A DNA stretch of 64,000 nucleotides. Source: Bacteroidota bacterium (GTDB lineage: Bacteria > Bacteroidota > Bacteroidia > Cytophagales > Cyclobacteriaceae). The stretch covers positions 62,001 through 126,000 of the forward strand of contig VGMW01000006.1 in assembly GCA_016866235.1 (NCBI GenBank), written 5' to 3'. The notes beneath the pieces were generated by a model that was not told the origin of the DNA, did no database searches, and worked only from the letters and a program-made list of their open reading frames with translations. Shown here piece after piece: positions 37,272 through 46,010 of the stretch (within the stretch, counting starts at the first letter, position 1; every line of letters starts with the position of its first letter). The position numbers and the translations under genes were made by a program.

Positions 37272-37297
37272 ATGTATTAATTATATAAGAAATCTGG

Positions 37298-38269
37298 CTA
37301 ATCGGCTGAGCCTTTGCTTTTAATAGATTCCCCTTTGGTGCGGTAGGCTTCGATGATGTCGCGAACCAGCCGGTGTCGCACCACATCCTTTCCGGAAAGT
37401 TCAACAATCCCAATACCGGCCACGCCGGTCAGGTAATTAACCGCTTCTTTTAACCCTGATTTTTGATTGGGGGGAAGGTCGATCTGTGATCCATCGCCGG
37501 TCACAATCATTTTAGACTCAGGCCCCATCCTGGTCAAAAACATTTTCATCTGCATGGGCGTGGTATTCTGTGCCTCGTCCAATAAGATGAAGGCGTTGTT
37601 AAGGGTACGTCCACGCATATACGCCAGAGGAGCGATTTCAATGATTTCCCGCTCCATGTACAACCGAAGCTTTTCAAAAGGAATCATGTCGTGCAAGGCA
37701 TCGTAAATCGGTCTCAGGTATGGATCAATCTTTTCTTTCAGATCACCCGGAAGAAATCCCAGGTTTTCCCCTGCTTCAACCGCGGGACGGGTGATGATAA
37801 TTTTTCTAACCTCCTTCTGTTTCAAGGCCCGCACGGCCATGGCGACGGAGATGTAGGTCTTACCCGTACCTGCAGGTCCTAAGGCAAAAACAAGATCATT
37901 CTCCCGAATCGATTGAACCAGTCTATGCTGGTTAGGAGTTTTTGGTCGAATCGGGTTCCCTCTGGTGCCAAACAAAATGAGTCCTTCTGCATGGATTTCA
38001 CCAGTCAGATCGGTCTGCTCCTGTGCAATGTAACCCTTCACCTGATCCTCGGACAGCGACCCATAATTGTTGAAGTGGGCAATCAATGCGTCGATCACAT
38101 CGCTGATCTGAACTACCTCCATGGCCTCACCCTTGATGTGGATTTCATTGCCCCTGGACACAATGCGGGAGCGGGGGAAGGCCCCTGAAATCTCGTTGAT
38201 GTTCCTGTTCTCGACCCCTAAAAAATCCGGGAGTGAAATGTCTTCGAGCGAAATTGTTTTTTCTATCAA
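37298..38269 (-). CDS. phoH: PhoH-like ATPase
   Basis: A 323-residue PhoH-family protein, a cytoplasmic P-loop ATPase related to RNA helicases and linked in some bacteria to RNA metabolism with YbeY. Walker A is GPAGTGKTY (about residues 134-142), Walker B is FILLDEAQNTT (about 226-236) and the sensor-like TGDGSQIDLP follows. The ~110-residue N-terminal part has a KH-like pattern around RNINEISGAFPRSRIVSRGN. Its promoter region is shared with the divergent SAM hydroxide adenosyltransferase gene. Confidence 0.93.
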   Translation of the reverse strand: MIEKTISLEDISLPDFLGVENRNINEISGAFPRSRIVSRGNEIHIKGEAMEVVQISDVIDALIAHFNNYGSLSEDQVKGYIAQEQTDLTGEIHAEGLILFGTRGNPIRPKTPNQHRLVQSIRENDLVFALGPAGTGKTYISVAMAVRALKQKEVRKIIITRPAVEAGENLGFLPGDLKEKIDPYLRPIYDALHDMIPFEKLRLYMEREIIEIAPLAYMRGRTLNNAFILLDEAQNTTPMQMKMFLTRMGPESKMIVTGDGSQIDLPPNQKSGLKEAVNYLTGVAGIGIVELSGKDVVRHRLVRDIIEAYRTKGESIKSKGSAD

Positions 38270-38320
38270 GATTTTAATGGTTGACCGGGCACCAACTGCA
38301 TTTTACAGTGGAGGGTTTGT

Positions 38321-38338
38321 TAAATTTGTGCAAAGCTA
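38321..38338. promoter_or_regulatory. Divergent promoter boxes between phoH and the SAM-hydrolase-like gene
   Basis: TAAATTTG (38321-38328) on the plus strand and TAGCTTTG (38338-38331) on the minus strand both match TAnnTTTG and abut around the quasi-palindrome TTTGTGCAAA. No clear -33 element is seen for either direction, so one of the two may be incidental. Confidence 0.45.
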
Positions 38339-38360
38339 AAGATTACTTTTTTACCCGACC

Positions 38361-39134
38361 ATGGCCCTGATTACCCTGCTTACTGACTCCGGGGACAGCG
38401 ATTTTTACGTTTCTGCCATCAAGGCCAAAATATCCAGCATCAATCCCGGGATTAGAGTGGAGGACATCAGCCATAGCATAGGTCATGGCAACGTTGCCCA
38501 TGCTGCATTTGTGCTCAACGCTGTATTCAGGGATTTTCCAAAGGGAACAGTGCATCTGGTCGGCGTGGATGCCACCGGACAACCCGGTGCAGGACACGTT
38601 GCCATCCAACTGGAAGATCATTTTTTTGTTGCCTGCAACAATGGAATCCTCTCCCTCATCAGCGATAAGAATCCACAATACGTCGCGGAATTGAATACGC
38701 TTAATCTGGGCAATACCACTTTTCCTGAAAAAGAGATCCTCGCGCCGGCAGCAGCCAAAATTGCCAGCGGTGTGTCGCTTTCCGATTTAGGTCGTCCGGC
38801 AACGAACTTCCGCAGGCTTACCATCAGGCACCTCAAAGCCAACAAGAGTCAGATTCTTGGTCACGTCATCCATGTCGATCATTTTGGAAACCTGATCACC
38901 AACATCAGTAAGGATGTCTTTGATCAGCTTTCAGCCGGTAAGAATTATATCGTGCAGTTTGCAGGGGAACGCATCTCTAGGCTTCACACCAACTACAACC
39001 AAACCGATCCCGGCGATTGCTTTGTGTTGTTTAATAGCCAGGGTCTTTTAGAGATCGGCGTTTACAAGGGCGATGCAAGCCGGCTGCTGGGTTTGCAGGC
39101 CGATAGCCCCGTCAACATCATTTTTCAGGATTAA
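38361..39134 (+). CDS. S-adenosyl-L-methionine hydroxide adenosyltransferase family (DUF62)
   Basis: A 257-residue protein of the fluorinase/chlorinase relatives that, in their common form, hydrolyse SAM to adenosine and methionine using hydroxide. It starts with ITLLTDSGDSDFYVSAIKAK and has the family segments DISHSIGHGNVAHAAFVL and VHLVGVDATG; the late ILGHVIHVDHFGNLITNI is the C-terminal domain hallmark. No halogenase-type insertion is noticeable, so the hydroxide-dependent activity is more likely. Monocistronic, divergent from phoH. Confidence 0.9.
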   Translation: MALITLLTDSGDSDFYVSAIKAKISSINPGIRVEDISHSIGHGNVAHAAFVLNAVFRDFPKGTVHLVGVDATGQPGAGHVAIQLEDHFFVACNNGILSLISDKNPQYVAELNTLNLGNTTFPEKEILAPAAAKIASGVSLSDLGRPATNFRRLTIRHLKANKSQILGHVIHVDHFGNLITNISKDVFDQLSAGKNYIVQFAGERISRLHTNYNQTDPGDCFVLFNSQGLLEIGVYKGDASRLLGLQADSPVNIIFQD

Positions 39135-39143
39135 TCACAGTTC

Positions 39144-39178
39144 TGGGATTCAGGATTTTGGTTTATTTTAGAATCCCA
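39144..39178 (+). terminator. Weak hairpin between two plus-strand genes
   Basis: TGGGATTC (39144-39151) and GAATCCCA (39171-39178) are perfect 8-base inverted repeats around a 19-base loop, in the 58-base gap before the next gene. No T run follows; it could be a terminator or an upstream regulatory structure. Confidence 0.3.
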
Positions 39179-39192
39179 AACCGCCTGAATGT

Positions 39193-39933
39193 ATGACCTA
39201 CGATCGTTTTATCCGATTGATCAACCCCCAAACCATGATGGTTTTGTTGGTTTCCATGGGAAGTTGCTATGCTGCTGTCTTGTTTGAAATTGACTACAAC
39301 TACGATCTTCTTCTTCTGAATCTGGCCATTACCTTCCCGCTGAGCTTTTCCATTCAGGCAGCTTTCCGAAGAAGGGAACGGGCCCTTGAATTTCTGAGTT
39401 TATTCAAATCTTCTTTGGTTACTGTCCACCAGAGTTTTCAACATGAAAAAAAACTGGGCTCCAAACAGAAGGAGCAATCCAGGAAAATGCTCCAGAAAAT
39501 TGCTGACCGCATGCTTGGCTGGCTAACGCATCCCGATGTATCGCCCCATGAAATTCACGCTGAAATGGACCGGGTTTTTTACTTCATCGCTGAAAACAAG
39601 GATTCAATTTCTGAGGGCGTAACCCAGAAAATTATCCGCTACATGAAAGATGCTTATCGTGGTGCTGAGTATTTGATTGCCATGAGCCGTCACAAAACTG
39701 TACAAGGCCTACGGATGTACTGTATTATTTTTATCTACCTCTACTCGTTGGTTAATGCACCGGTGTTGTTGCACCACATTGGTTTTGAAGCAAGCTGGTT
39801 GGTGTACATCATTTGTTTTGTATCGTCATTTTTACTGGTGACGCTCTACAACATCCAGGAGCAAATGGAAAATCCGTTCGACAATACAGGGCTCGACGAT
39901 ATCCAACTGAACGACTTCAGGCTGAATGGTTAG
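39193..39933 (+). CDS. Membrane protein, possibly bestrophin-like
   Basis: A 246-residue protein with two hydrophobic hairpins: one near residues 13-55 and one near 175-225, separated by a soluble, mostly helical part (residues 60-170). The ending NIQEQMENPFDNTGLDDIQL resembles the conserved acidic C-terminal segment of bestrophin-type chloride channels, where such residues bind calcium. The rest is too diverged for me to confirm. If correct it would be an anion channel in the inner membrane. Otherwise it is an uncharacterised multi-pass membrane protein. Confidence 0.5.
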   Translation: MTYDRFIRLINPQTMMVLLVSMGSCYAAVLFEIDYNYDLLLLNLAITFPLSFSIQAAFRRRERALEFLSLFKSSLVTVHQSFQHEKKLGSKQKEQSRKMLQKIADRMLGWLTHPDVSPHEIHAEMDRVFYFIAENKDSISEGVTQKIIRYMKDAYRGAEYLIAMSRHKTVQGLRMYCIIFIYLYSLVNAPVLLHHIGFEASWLVYIICFVSSFLLVTLYNIQEQMENPFDNTGLDDIQLNDFRLNG

Positions 39934-39936
39934 TTG

Positions 39937-41013
39937 TTAGTTTTCGCTAATCAGCGTTGTCAGGGTAATCCGCTGGACCGGATTCAAAGGGTCATTGGAG
40001 TAAATCAGCACAGACTTATTTTGGCGACCGGTTCTTTCCCCCGCAGAAAAATTTAGGGTTAGTTTCCCGATCCCACCGGCCGCTATGGATGGCCCGTCTA
40101 CCATAGCGGTAAGACAGGTACAATTGGGAACCAGTGCGCGAATTTCAAGCGACTTCTTACCGGTATTTCTCAAAAGAATTTCCCGCGACACCACCGAACC
40201 AGTTCGTTGTGTGCCCAAATTCAAATCCGCTCCTGAGATGGTGAGTTTTGGCGCCTGGTCCAGTTCTTTGCCAGCAGGTTTTGGGAAAAATTCTTCAAGG
40301 GTTGCGTAAACCGTCAGATGAATTTCCGGATGCTGTGGGTCGTCGGTTTGTAGAATGATTTGATCAGACCGGAATCCATAACCACCTTTTTTTCGTCCAT
40401 CGTAAGTCACCATCAACTGCCCGGATTCCTGAGCGCCCAACTTTTGAGGTGATTTAATGGAAATAAATGCCGGTGTTACGATGCCATGAAACTGGATGGT
40501 GTTGTTGGAATTGTTTCGAACACTGAATGCTTTTGCCGGTGTATCCTGGTTGTTGTACACCTTCCCAACATTAAATATGGATGAAGTGAAGGAAAGACTT
40601 CCCGCGGTATAATTATGGGCTTCACGAGCGGTCCGGTCGGTGTCAACCACATTTCCCTTGATCTGCAAAACAATTGCATTCTGGGTACGGTCTGTGGTGA
40701 TGGAAATGGTTTTGGAGAAATAACCCGGCCTTCCTTTTGGTTCGAATTGGGCTCTCACGAATCCTTGTGCGCCCGGTGGCACTGGTGTTCTGGTCCATTC
40801 CGGTGTGGTACAACCGCAGGACGCTTCAACGTTTACGATGGTCAGGGGGTCTAAACCTGTGTTCCTGAACCTGAACTCATGCTCAACGGATCCGCCTTGT
40901 TCACGGATGGTTCCAAAGTCCCAGGACTTCTCTTCAAAGGAAACCACCTCCGTACGTTGTCCGGTGGCCTCATAGACAAGAAAGACCAAAATCAGGATTC
41001 TGAAAAAGTTCAT
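39937..41013 (-). CDS. Secreted DUF1573 repeat protein
   Basis: A 358-residue exported protein with three DUF1573-type immunoglobulin-like domains, family typical of Bacteroidota. The start at 41013 directly precedes a signal peptide (MNFFRILILVFLVYEATG); the frame is open to 41073. The family motif appears as WDFGTIREQGG and EHEFRFRNTGLDPLTI followed by VEASCGCTTPEW, and recurs near the end as LRNTGKKSLEIRALVPNCTC. DUF1573 is thought to be related to ASPM/SPD-2/hydin domains; it may act in cell-surface assembly. A TAGTTTTG box lies at 41032-41025 on the minus strand. Confidence 0.88.
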   Translation of the reverse strand: MNFFRILILVFLVYEATGQRTEVVSFEEKSWDFGTIREQGGSVEHEFRFRNTGLDPLTIVNVEASCGCTTPEWTRTPVPPGAQGFVRAQFEPKGRPGYFSKTISITTDRTQNAIVLQIKGNVVDTDRTAREAHNYTAGSLSFTSSIFNVGKVYNNQDTPAKAFSVRNNSNNTIQFHGIVTPAFISIKSPQKLGAQESGQLMVTYDGRKKGGYGFRSDQIILQTDDPQHPEIHLTVYATLEEFFPKPAGKELDQAPKLTISGADLNLGTQRTGSVVSREILLRNTGKKSLEIRALVPNCTCLTAMVDGPSIAAGGIGKLTLNFSAGERTGRQNKSVLIYSNDPLNPVQRITLTTLISEN

Positions 41014-41024
41014 AAAATCTACTT

Positions 41025-41032
41025 CAAAACTA
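41025..41032 (-). promoter_or_regulatory. TAnnTTTG box upstream of the DUF1573 gene
   Basis: TAGTTTTG on the minus strand, 12 bases before the ATG at 41013. A TTG-type element lies 16 bases further upstream (41051-41049), slightly closer than the usual 18-20. Confidence 0.4.
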
Positions 41033-41093
41033 CTAAGTAATTTCGCCTCAAGCGTTTTCTTTGCAAACGTCATTCCTATAATTAATTGTTCCT

Positions 41094-42065
41094 ATGGCAA
41101 GAATTCTAACCGGCATCCAAAGCAGCGGTAAACCACACCTTGGGAACCTACTGGGTGCCATCATTCCTGCCATAGAATTGTCGCGGATCCCGGGCAATGA
41201 CTCCTTTTTCTTTATCGCTGACCTTCACTCGCTCACAACCATCAAAGATTCGCAGGTTCGCATCAACAACACCAATGCCGTAGCCGCCGCCTGGCTTGCT
41301 TGTGGTTTTGATGTGGAGAAAAACTGTCTCTACCGACAAAGCAGGATACCAGAGGTTTGTGAACTCACCTGGTACCTGAACTGCTTTACGCCTTTCCCAA
41401 TGCTGGCCAATGCGCACAGTTTCAAAGACAAATCTGAGAAACTGTCGGATGTTAATGCCGGATTGTTCACTTATCCGGTGCTAATGGCCGCCGATATCTT
41501 GTTGTACGATTCCAATGTTGTTCCGGTTGGAAAGGACCAGAAACAACACCTGGAAATGTGCCGCGATATCGCGACGGCCTTTAACCGAACCTTCGGTGAA
41601 ACGTTTGTGGTGCCTGAAGCCAAAATTGAGGAACAGGTGATGACCATTCCCGGGACCGACGGTCAGAAGATGAGTAAGTCTTACGGTAACATCATCGATG
41701 TATTTCTCCCTGAAAAGGAATTGCGTAAACAGGTGATGTCCATCGTTACCGATAGTACCCCAATTGAATCGCCAAAAGATCCGGACAAGGACAATGTTAT
41801 TGCCATCTACCGACTTTTGGCCGATGCTGCGCAAACGGCTGATTTAAGAAGTAAATACCTCGCCGGAAATTTTGGTTACGGAACCGCCAAGCAGACGCTT
41901 TTCGAGTTGATCATGGAAAAATATTCCAGCGAGCGCACCGAATTTCAAAAGCTAATGTCTGATACCGCTCACCTGGAATCACAGCTGCGGCTGGGGGAGG
42001 AAAAGGCTAGGAAAATCGCTTCAGCTGTGTTGGCCCGTGTACGGACCAAACTTGGATTCAATTAG
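41094..42065 (+). CDS. trpS: Tryptophanyl-tRNA synthetase
   Basis: Class I synthetase that charges tRNA-Trp. The 323-residue length is normal for bacterial TrpRS. The HIGH-type motif is HLGN in SGKPHLGNLLGAI (about residues 12-24) and the KMSKS motif is intact (about 195-199, context DGQKMSKSYGN). The opening RILTGIQSSGKPHLGN is typical of the family. Its stop overlaps the stop of the convergent Sua5 gene by four bases. Confidence 0.97.
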   Translation: MARILTGIQSSGKPHLGNLLGAIIPAIELSRIPGNDSFFFIADLHSLTTIKDSQVRINNTNAVAAAWLACGFDVEKNCLYRQSRIPEVCELTWYLNCFTPFPMLANAHSFKDKSEKLSDVNAGLFTYPVLMAADILLYDSNVVPVGKDQKQHLEMCRDIATAFNRTFGETFVVPEAKIEEQVMTIPGTDGQKMSKSYGNIIDVFLPEKELRKQVMSIVTDSTPIESPKDPDKDNVIAIYRLLADAAQTADLRSKYLAGNFGYGTAKQTLFELIMEKYSSERTEFQKLMSDTAHLESQLRLGEEKARKIASAVLARVRTKLGFN

Positions 42066-43012
42066 ATCGACGTTGCTGCTGCCCTCTGCAGTCGGTCGTT
42101 AATGGCAGGTCCAAGGCCAACTTCCGGAACAGATTCTGCCAGAATGATATCGGCTTCACTTTCATCGAGTGCGCGTAAGGCAGCAAAAAGATTTCGTGCA
42201 GCTTCGTTAACATCACCGCTGGGGGAAAGAATTTTTTCAATCTGCTCGCCCCTTGATTTCTCGAAAAGAAGCAATCCAACTTTTCGGTTTCCTTTTTCGC
42301 TGATCAGTTCGTCCAGATTACCCAACCGCATTGGTTTTCTGGGCGCGTAATGTTGGGTCAATTGTCCAGGTGCGGCCGGATTGGATGAAACAATTTTTTC
42401 TATGGTTTTTCCAGTGATTCTCGCGATGGACTTCCTGTCGATGCCACCCCTTCGGTAGATCACAGCCTGCTCGTTCTCGAATCCAACCACCGTTGATTCA
42501 ATTCCAACCTTACAGGAACCGCCATCCAAAATGTAGGCGACCCGATTACCCAATTGCCGCCTTACATGTTCAGCGGTGGTGGGGCTGATGTAACCAAACG
42601 GATTTGCACTGGGTGCCGCCAACGGAAAACTCAGGTAGCCAAGCAACTCCAGGGTAAGTTCGTGGTCAGGACACCGGAGGCCAACCCTCGACAGCCCCGA
42701 GGTCACCAGGTCTGAAATGGACTGAGATTTTTCGAGGAGAATCGTTAAGGGTCCGGGCCAGAAAACATCGGCCAGGTCGTAAGCGGCCTGCGGTATGTCT
42801 ACGGCATAGGTTTGGATTTTGTCCGGATCTGGAATGTGGACGATCAGCGGATCGAAAGCTGGTCTTTGTTTGGCTTCAAAAATTTTGGTGACCACGGTTG
42901 AATCAAGTGCGTTGCCAGCCAAGCCATAGACGGTTTCGGTTGGAATGGCCACCAGTTCACCGGCGTTGAGGTGGCTGATCGCTTTTGCTATATCACGTCC
43001 TGCAGATGACAA
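42062..43012 (-). CDS. Threonylcarbamoyl-AMP synthase (Sua5 type)
   Basis: Makes threonylcarbamoyl-AMP from threonine, bicarbonate and ATP for the t6A37 modification of ANN-decoding tRNAs. The YrdC domain (about residues 1-200) shows IPTETVYGLAGNA near 23-35 and SKRP-equivalent KQRPAFDPLIVH, SAPSANPFGYISPT and KVGIESTVV. The ~110-residue C-terminal part is the Sua5 domain, so this is the long Sua5 form rather than short TsaC. Tail-to-tail overlap with trpS. Confidence 0.93.
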   Translation of the reverse strand: MSSAGRDIAKAISHLNAGELVAIPTETVYGLAGNALDSTVVTKIFEAKQRPAFDPLIVHIPDPDKIQTYAVDIPQAAYDLADVFWPGPLTILLEKSQSISDLVTSGLSRVGLRCPDHELTLELLGYLSFPLAAPSANPFGYISPTTAEHVRRQLGNRVAYILDGGSCKVGIESTVVGFENEQAVIYRRGGIDRKSIARITGKTIEKIVSSNPAAPGQLTQHYAPRKPMRLGNLDELISEKGNRKVGLLLFEKSRGEQIEKILSPSGDVNEAARNLFAALRALDESEADIILAESVPEVGLGPAINDRLQRAAATSI

Positions 43013-43022
43013 ACTTCCTGGC

Positions 43023-43364
43023 TTATTGAATGATCACCGTGATTTTATTCAGGCGCGCTGAGGTGAGCTTTTCGGTCTGCTCTCCGCCACCACTGTTGTC
43101 CTTATCGCCTTTTCTGACCAGAATGTAATAGGCCTGTGGTTGCAGCTTTTTAAAGGATGCAATTCCTTTCTTATCGGTCATGGTCATGGCTACCTGATTG
43201 ACCTCCTTTTCATAGTCAGCTTGCGATTTGAACAGGTAAACCTGGGCACTGCTTACGGTGTTACCGGTCTCATCCCTCACGGTTACCTGAAGTCCGGTCT
43301 GAATGATTTGGGCGGCCGCGATCAGACTAAAGAAGGTCAGGGCGGCAATGGATATTCTTTTCAT
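43023..43364 (-). CDS. Small secreted carboxypeptidase-regulatory-like (Ig-fold) protein
   Basis: A 113-residue protein with a signal peptide (about residues 1-18) followed by a single beta-sandwich of the CarboxypepD_reg-like type: LQVTVRDETGNTVSSAQVYLF is the opening strand pair and GIASFKKLQPQAYYILVRKG the typical later strands (each given as location about residues 24-44 and 70-89). Likely periplasmic or surface-exposed, with no catalytic residues. It is ten bases upstream (in minus orientation) of Sua5, so they may be co-transcribed. Confidence 0.7.
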   Translation of the reverse strand: MKRISIAALTFFSLIAAAQIIQTGLQVTVRDETGNTVSSAQVYLFKSQADYEKEVNQVAMTMTDKKGIASFKKLQPQAYYILVRKGDKDNSGGGEQTEKLTSARLNKITVIIQ

Positions 43365-43384
43365 GGCTTTTTAAGCTTCGTTTG

Positions 43385-43392
43385 CAAAGATA
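43385..43392 (-). promoter_or_regulatory. TAnnTTTG box for the small secreted protein and Sua5
   Basis: TATCTTTG on the minus strand at 43392-43385, followed by CAAACG, 20 bases before the ATG at 43364. No good -33 element was found. Confidence 0.4.
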
Positions 43393-43450
43393 ATGCCATG
43401 GCGGCAGGCTTGTTTTTAATTTAAATTGCAGGGCTAAATTTTAATCAACC

Positions 43451-44521
43451 ATGGATAAGCAAAGCAAATCATTCTTATACAATTACCTCAACAATGCCTC
43501 GCCCACCGGTTTTGAGCATAAGGGTCAGCAGATATGGCTGGATTACCTCAAACCCTACTCCGATGATTATATCGTTGACACTTACGGAAGTGTGGCGGCG
43601 GTGATAAATCCAAAGGGAACCTATAAGGTGGTGATTGAGGCTCATGCCGATGAAATCAGCTGGTTTGTTAATTACATTACCGAGGAGGGGTACATCTATG
43701 TCAGAAGAAATGGAGGCTCTGATCACCAGATTGCGCCTTCCATGCGCGTGAACATCCATACGGAAAAAGGAATCGTGAAAGGAGTATTTGGATGGCCCGC
43801 CATCCATGTAAGGGATGCGGCGCGTGAGGAAACGCCTTCCTTGAGAAATATTTTTATCGACATCGGTGCTGAAAGTAAAAAGGAAGTTGAAGCCATGGGG
43901 GTCCACGTAGGATGTGTGATCACTTTTGAAGACGGATTGATGGAGTTGCATAAAAATTACCTGACGGGCAGAGCACTGGACAACCGCATGGGCGGATTTA
44001 TGATCGCTGAGGTTGCAAGAAGAATCTCACAGAATAAAAAGAAGCTGCCTTTTGCCTTGTACGTGGTCAATGCCGTTCAGGAGGAAATCGGTTTGCGCGG
44101 AGCAGAAATGATCAGCCGCCGAATTAAACCCGACCTGGCTATTTGTACCGACGTAACCCACGACACCCAGTCGCCGATGTACAATAAAAAAGACAGTGGA
44201 AACCTGAAGTGTGGCTTGGGGCCGGTTCTTTGTTATGGACCAGCCGTTCAAAACAATGTCCTGAAAATGATCATTGATGTTGCCAACAAAAAGAAAATTC
44301 CATTTCAGCGTCAGGCTGTCTCAAGATCGACCGGTACCGATACCGATTCTTTTGCTTACTCCGCTGAGGGGGTGGCTTCTGCTCTCATTTCCCTTCCTTT
44401 GAAATACATGCACACCACCGTTGAAACCGTGCACAAGCAGGATGTTGAAAGTGTCATCAAACTGATTTATGAGGTTTTGATGGCGGTGAAACCGGGCATG
44501 GATTTCCGCTACATCAAATAG
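43451..44521 (+). CDS. M42 family metallopeptidase
   Basis: A 356-residue di-zinc aminopeptidase of the M42 (TET-like glutamyl aminopeptidase) family. Metal and catalytic residues are visible: His/Asp in VVIEAHADEIS (about residues 60-70), the bridging Asp in TGRALDNRMGG (about 174-184), the Glu pair in VQEEIGLRGA (about 210-219), Asp in CTDVTHD, and the late His in YMHTTVETVH. It likely trims peptides in the cytoplasm as a large oligomer. Its 3' end overlaps the convergent aroA gene by eight bases. Confidence 0.95.
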   Translation: MDKQSKSFLYNYLNNASPTGFEHKGQQIWLDYLKPYSDDYIVDTYGSVAAVINPKGTYKVVIEAHADEISWFVNYITEEGYIYVRRNGGSDHQIAPSMRVNIHTEKGIVKGVFGWPAIHVRDAAREETPSLRNIFIDIGAESKKEVEAMGVHVGCVITFEDGLMELHKNYLTGRALDNRMGGFMIAEVARRISQNKKKLPFALYVVNAVQEEIGLRGAEMISRRIKPDLAICTDVTHDTQSPMYNKKDSGNLKCGLGPVLCYGPAVQNNVLKMIIDVANKKKIPFQRQAVSRSTGTDTDSFAYSAEGVASALISLPLKYMHTTVETVHKQDVESVIKLIYEVLMAVKPGMDFRYIK

Positions 44522-45752
44522 CAGGTCCTTCAGAAACTTCAATGCCGCACCGGCGAACATCCTCCCAGAACCGAGGATAGGATTTGTTAACGACCGACGG
44601 ATCTTCAATGACCACCTTGGTCAAGGTGCAAAGTGGTGCTAGTCCCATGGCCATTCGATGGTCGTGGTAGGTTTTGAAGCTAAGGATTTCAGGTATCGGA
44701 TTTTTCGAAGGAATCAGTTTCCAATTTCCTGTGGAAGGTTCCTCCAGAAAGGCTCCTATTTTCGCCAACTCGGTTTGCAGGGCAAGTATGCGGTCGGTTT
44801 CCTTTATGCGCAGGCTTTCTAAACCGGTAAAATGTCCTGTAATGCCTTTGACCGCACATATTGGAAGGACCGTTTGTGCCAGATCCGGACAGTCGTTAAA
44901 ATCCCATTCCAGTTTATGATGGTGATCGGTCTTGGATAACCGTAATCCCCCTGCTTCTCTTTCAGTCTTAACGCCCAATGACTGGCCTATGGTTTCCATC
45001 ACCTGGTCACCCTGGAAGGAGTGGGTGAAATTCCCGGGTAAAAAGATGTTGGCACTTTCAGCCATACTGGTGAACGCGTACCAGTAGCTGGCGGCGGACC
45101 AATCCGGCTCCACCTGATAGTCGACCGACCTTAAGGGGCTGGGTTCAATTTCAATGGTATGCCCCTCGAACGATACTTTGGCAGAAAACATTTTCATCAT
45201 GGCCTCGGTCATGCGGATGTAGGGCTTGCTTCCGATATGGCCCTCCAACCGGATGATCAATCCTTGCGGCAGTACCGGGCCGATCATCATCAAGGCCGAA
45301 ATAAACTGGCTGCTCAGGTTTCCTGGCACGGATACCTCCCTTGACTTCTGCCCCGAGAATCCTTGGATTCGGACTGGGGGAAATCCTTCCTTTTCGGTGT
45401 ATTGAATATCGGCTCCGATGGTTCTCAGGGCATTGACCAGCGGGGCAATGGGGCGTTCCTTCATTCTATCGGTACCCGTCAGTAGTTTTTGCTGACCTGA
45501 GATGGAATAAAAGGCAGTCAGAAACCGCATGGTGGTGCCAGCATCCATGACGTTGAGCACTGATTCCTCTGACTTCAATAACTTTTGCATCAGGGCTGTA
45601 TCCCTGGCCTCAGACAGGTTTCCCAGTTTGGATTTTCCGCCCGTCAATGCGTCCAAAATCAGGACTCGGTTGCTTACACTTTTTGAAGAAGGAAGTCCTG
45701 AAACATTTCCTTTAATGTTCGATGTCTTTTTTAGTTCCAGATCAGTACTCAT
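44514..45752 (-). CDS. aroA: 3-Phosphoshikimate 1-carboxyvinyltransferase (EPSP synthase)
   Basis: Sixth step of the shikimate pathway, joining shikimate 3-phosphate and phosphoenolpyruvate. The 412-residue protein is somewhat short but complete. Key segments are LPSSKSVSNRVLIL (substrate Lys/Ser), DAGTTMRFLTAF in place of the usual NAGTAMR, and SLRIKETDRI near the C-terminus. It is preceded on the map by aroB in the same orientation, with a small opposite-strand gene between. The GNAGTA loop difference lies in the PEP/glyphosate region; sensitivity cannot be predicted. Confidence 0.93.
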   Translation of the reverse strand: MSTDLELKKTSNIKGNVSGLPSSKSVSNRVLILDALTGGKSKLGNLSEARDTALMQKLLKSEESVLNVMDAGTTMRFLTAFYSISGQQKLLTGTDRMKERPIAPLVNALRTIGADIQYTEKEGFPPVRIQGFSGQKSREVSVPGNLSSQFISALMMIGPVLPQGLIIRLEGHIGSKPYIRMTEAMMKMFSAKVSFEGHTIEIEPSPLRSVDYQVEPDWSAASYWYAFTSMAESANIFLPGNFTHSFQGDQVMETIGQSLGVKTEREAGGLRLSKTDHHHKLEWDFNDCPDLAQTVLPICAVKGITGHFTGLESLRIKETDRILALQTELAKIGAFLEEPSTGNWKLIPSKNPIPEILSFKTYHDHRMAMGLAPLCTLTKVVIEDPSVVNKSYPRFWEDVRRCGIEVSEGPAI

Positions 45753-45824
45753 TTAATGCTGTTCAAAGATTTTTTTCAGGAGGTCTTTCAAGTGTGTTTA
45801 TCAACCAATTATTTTTACTGGAGT

Positions 45825-46010
45825 ATGAGTAAGAAAAATGTTGTCATAGGAATAGGGTTGGCCGGTGGTGCTCTCCTTGCCTGGTGGCTTTTGTCCGGTG
45901 AGCGGAAGCAAAAGACCAAAGATTTCGTTGCTAAAGGTGCTGAGGCACTTAAAAAAGCCATTAACAACGCAGTCAAAAAGGAAGACGAGCAGGAAGCCCA
46001 TTACCTCTGA
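45825..46010 (+). CDS. Small single-pass membrane protein (YtxH-like)
   Basis: A 61-residue protein with one transmembrane helix (about residues 6-25, VVIGIGLAGGALLAWWLL) and a lysine-rich, helical cytoplasmic tail ending KEDEQEAHYL. This glycine-containing helix plus charged tail is the look of YtxH/envelope-stress small proteins. GGAG lies directly before the ATG at 45825, an unusually tight ribosome-binding site. It is on the opposite strand between aroB and aroA, and its 3' end overlaps aroB by ten bases. No function assigned. Confidence 0.7.
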   Translation: MSKKNVVIGIGLAGGALLAWWLLSGERKQKTKDFVAKGAEALKKAINNAVKKEDEQEAHYL

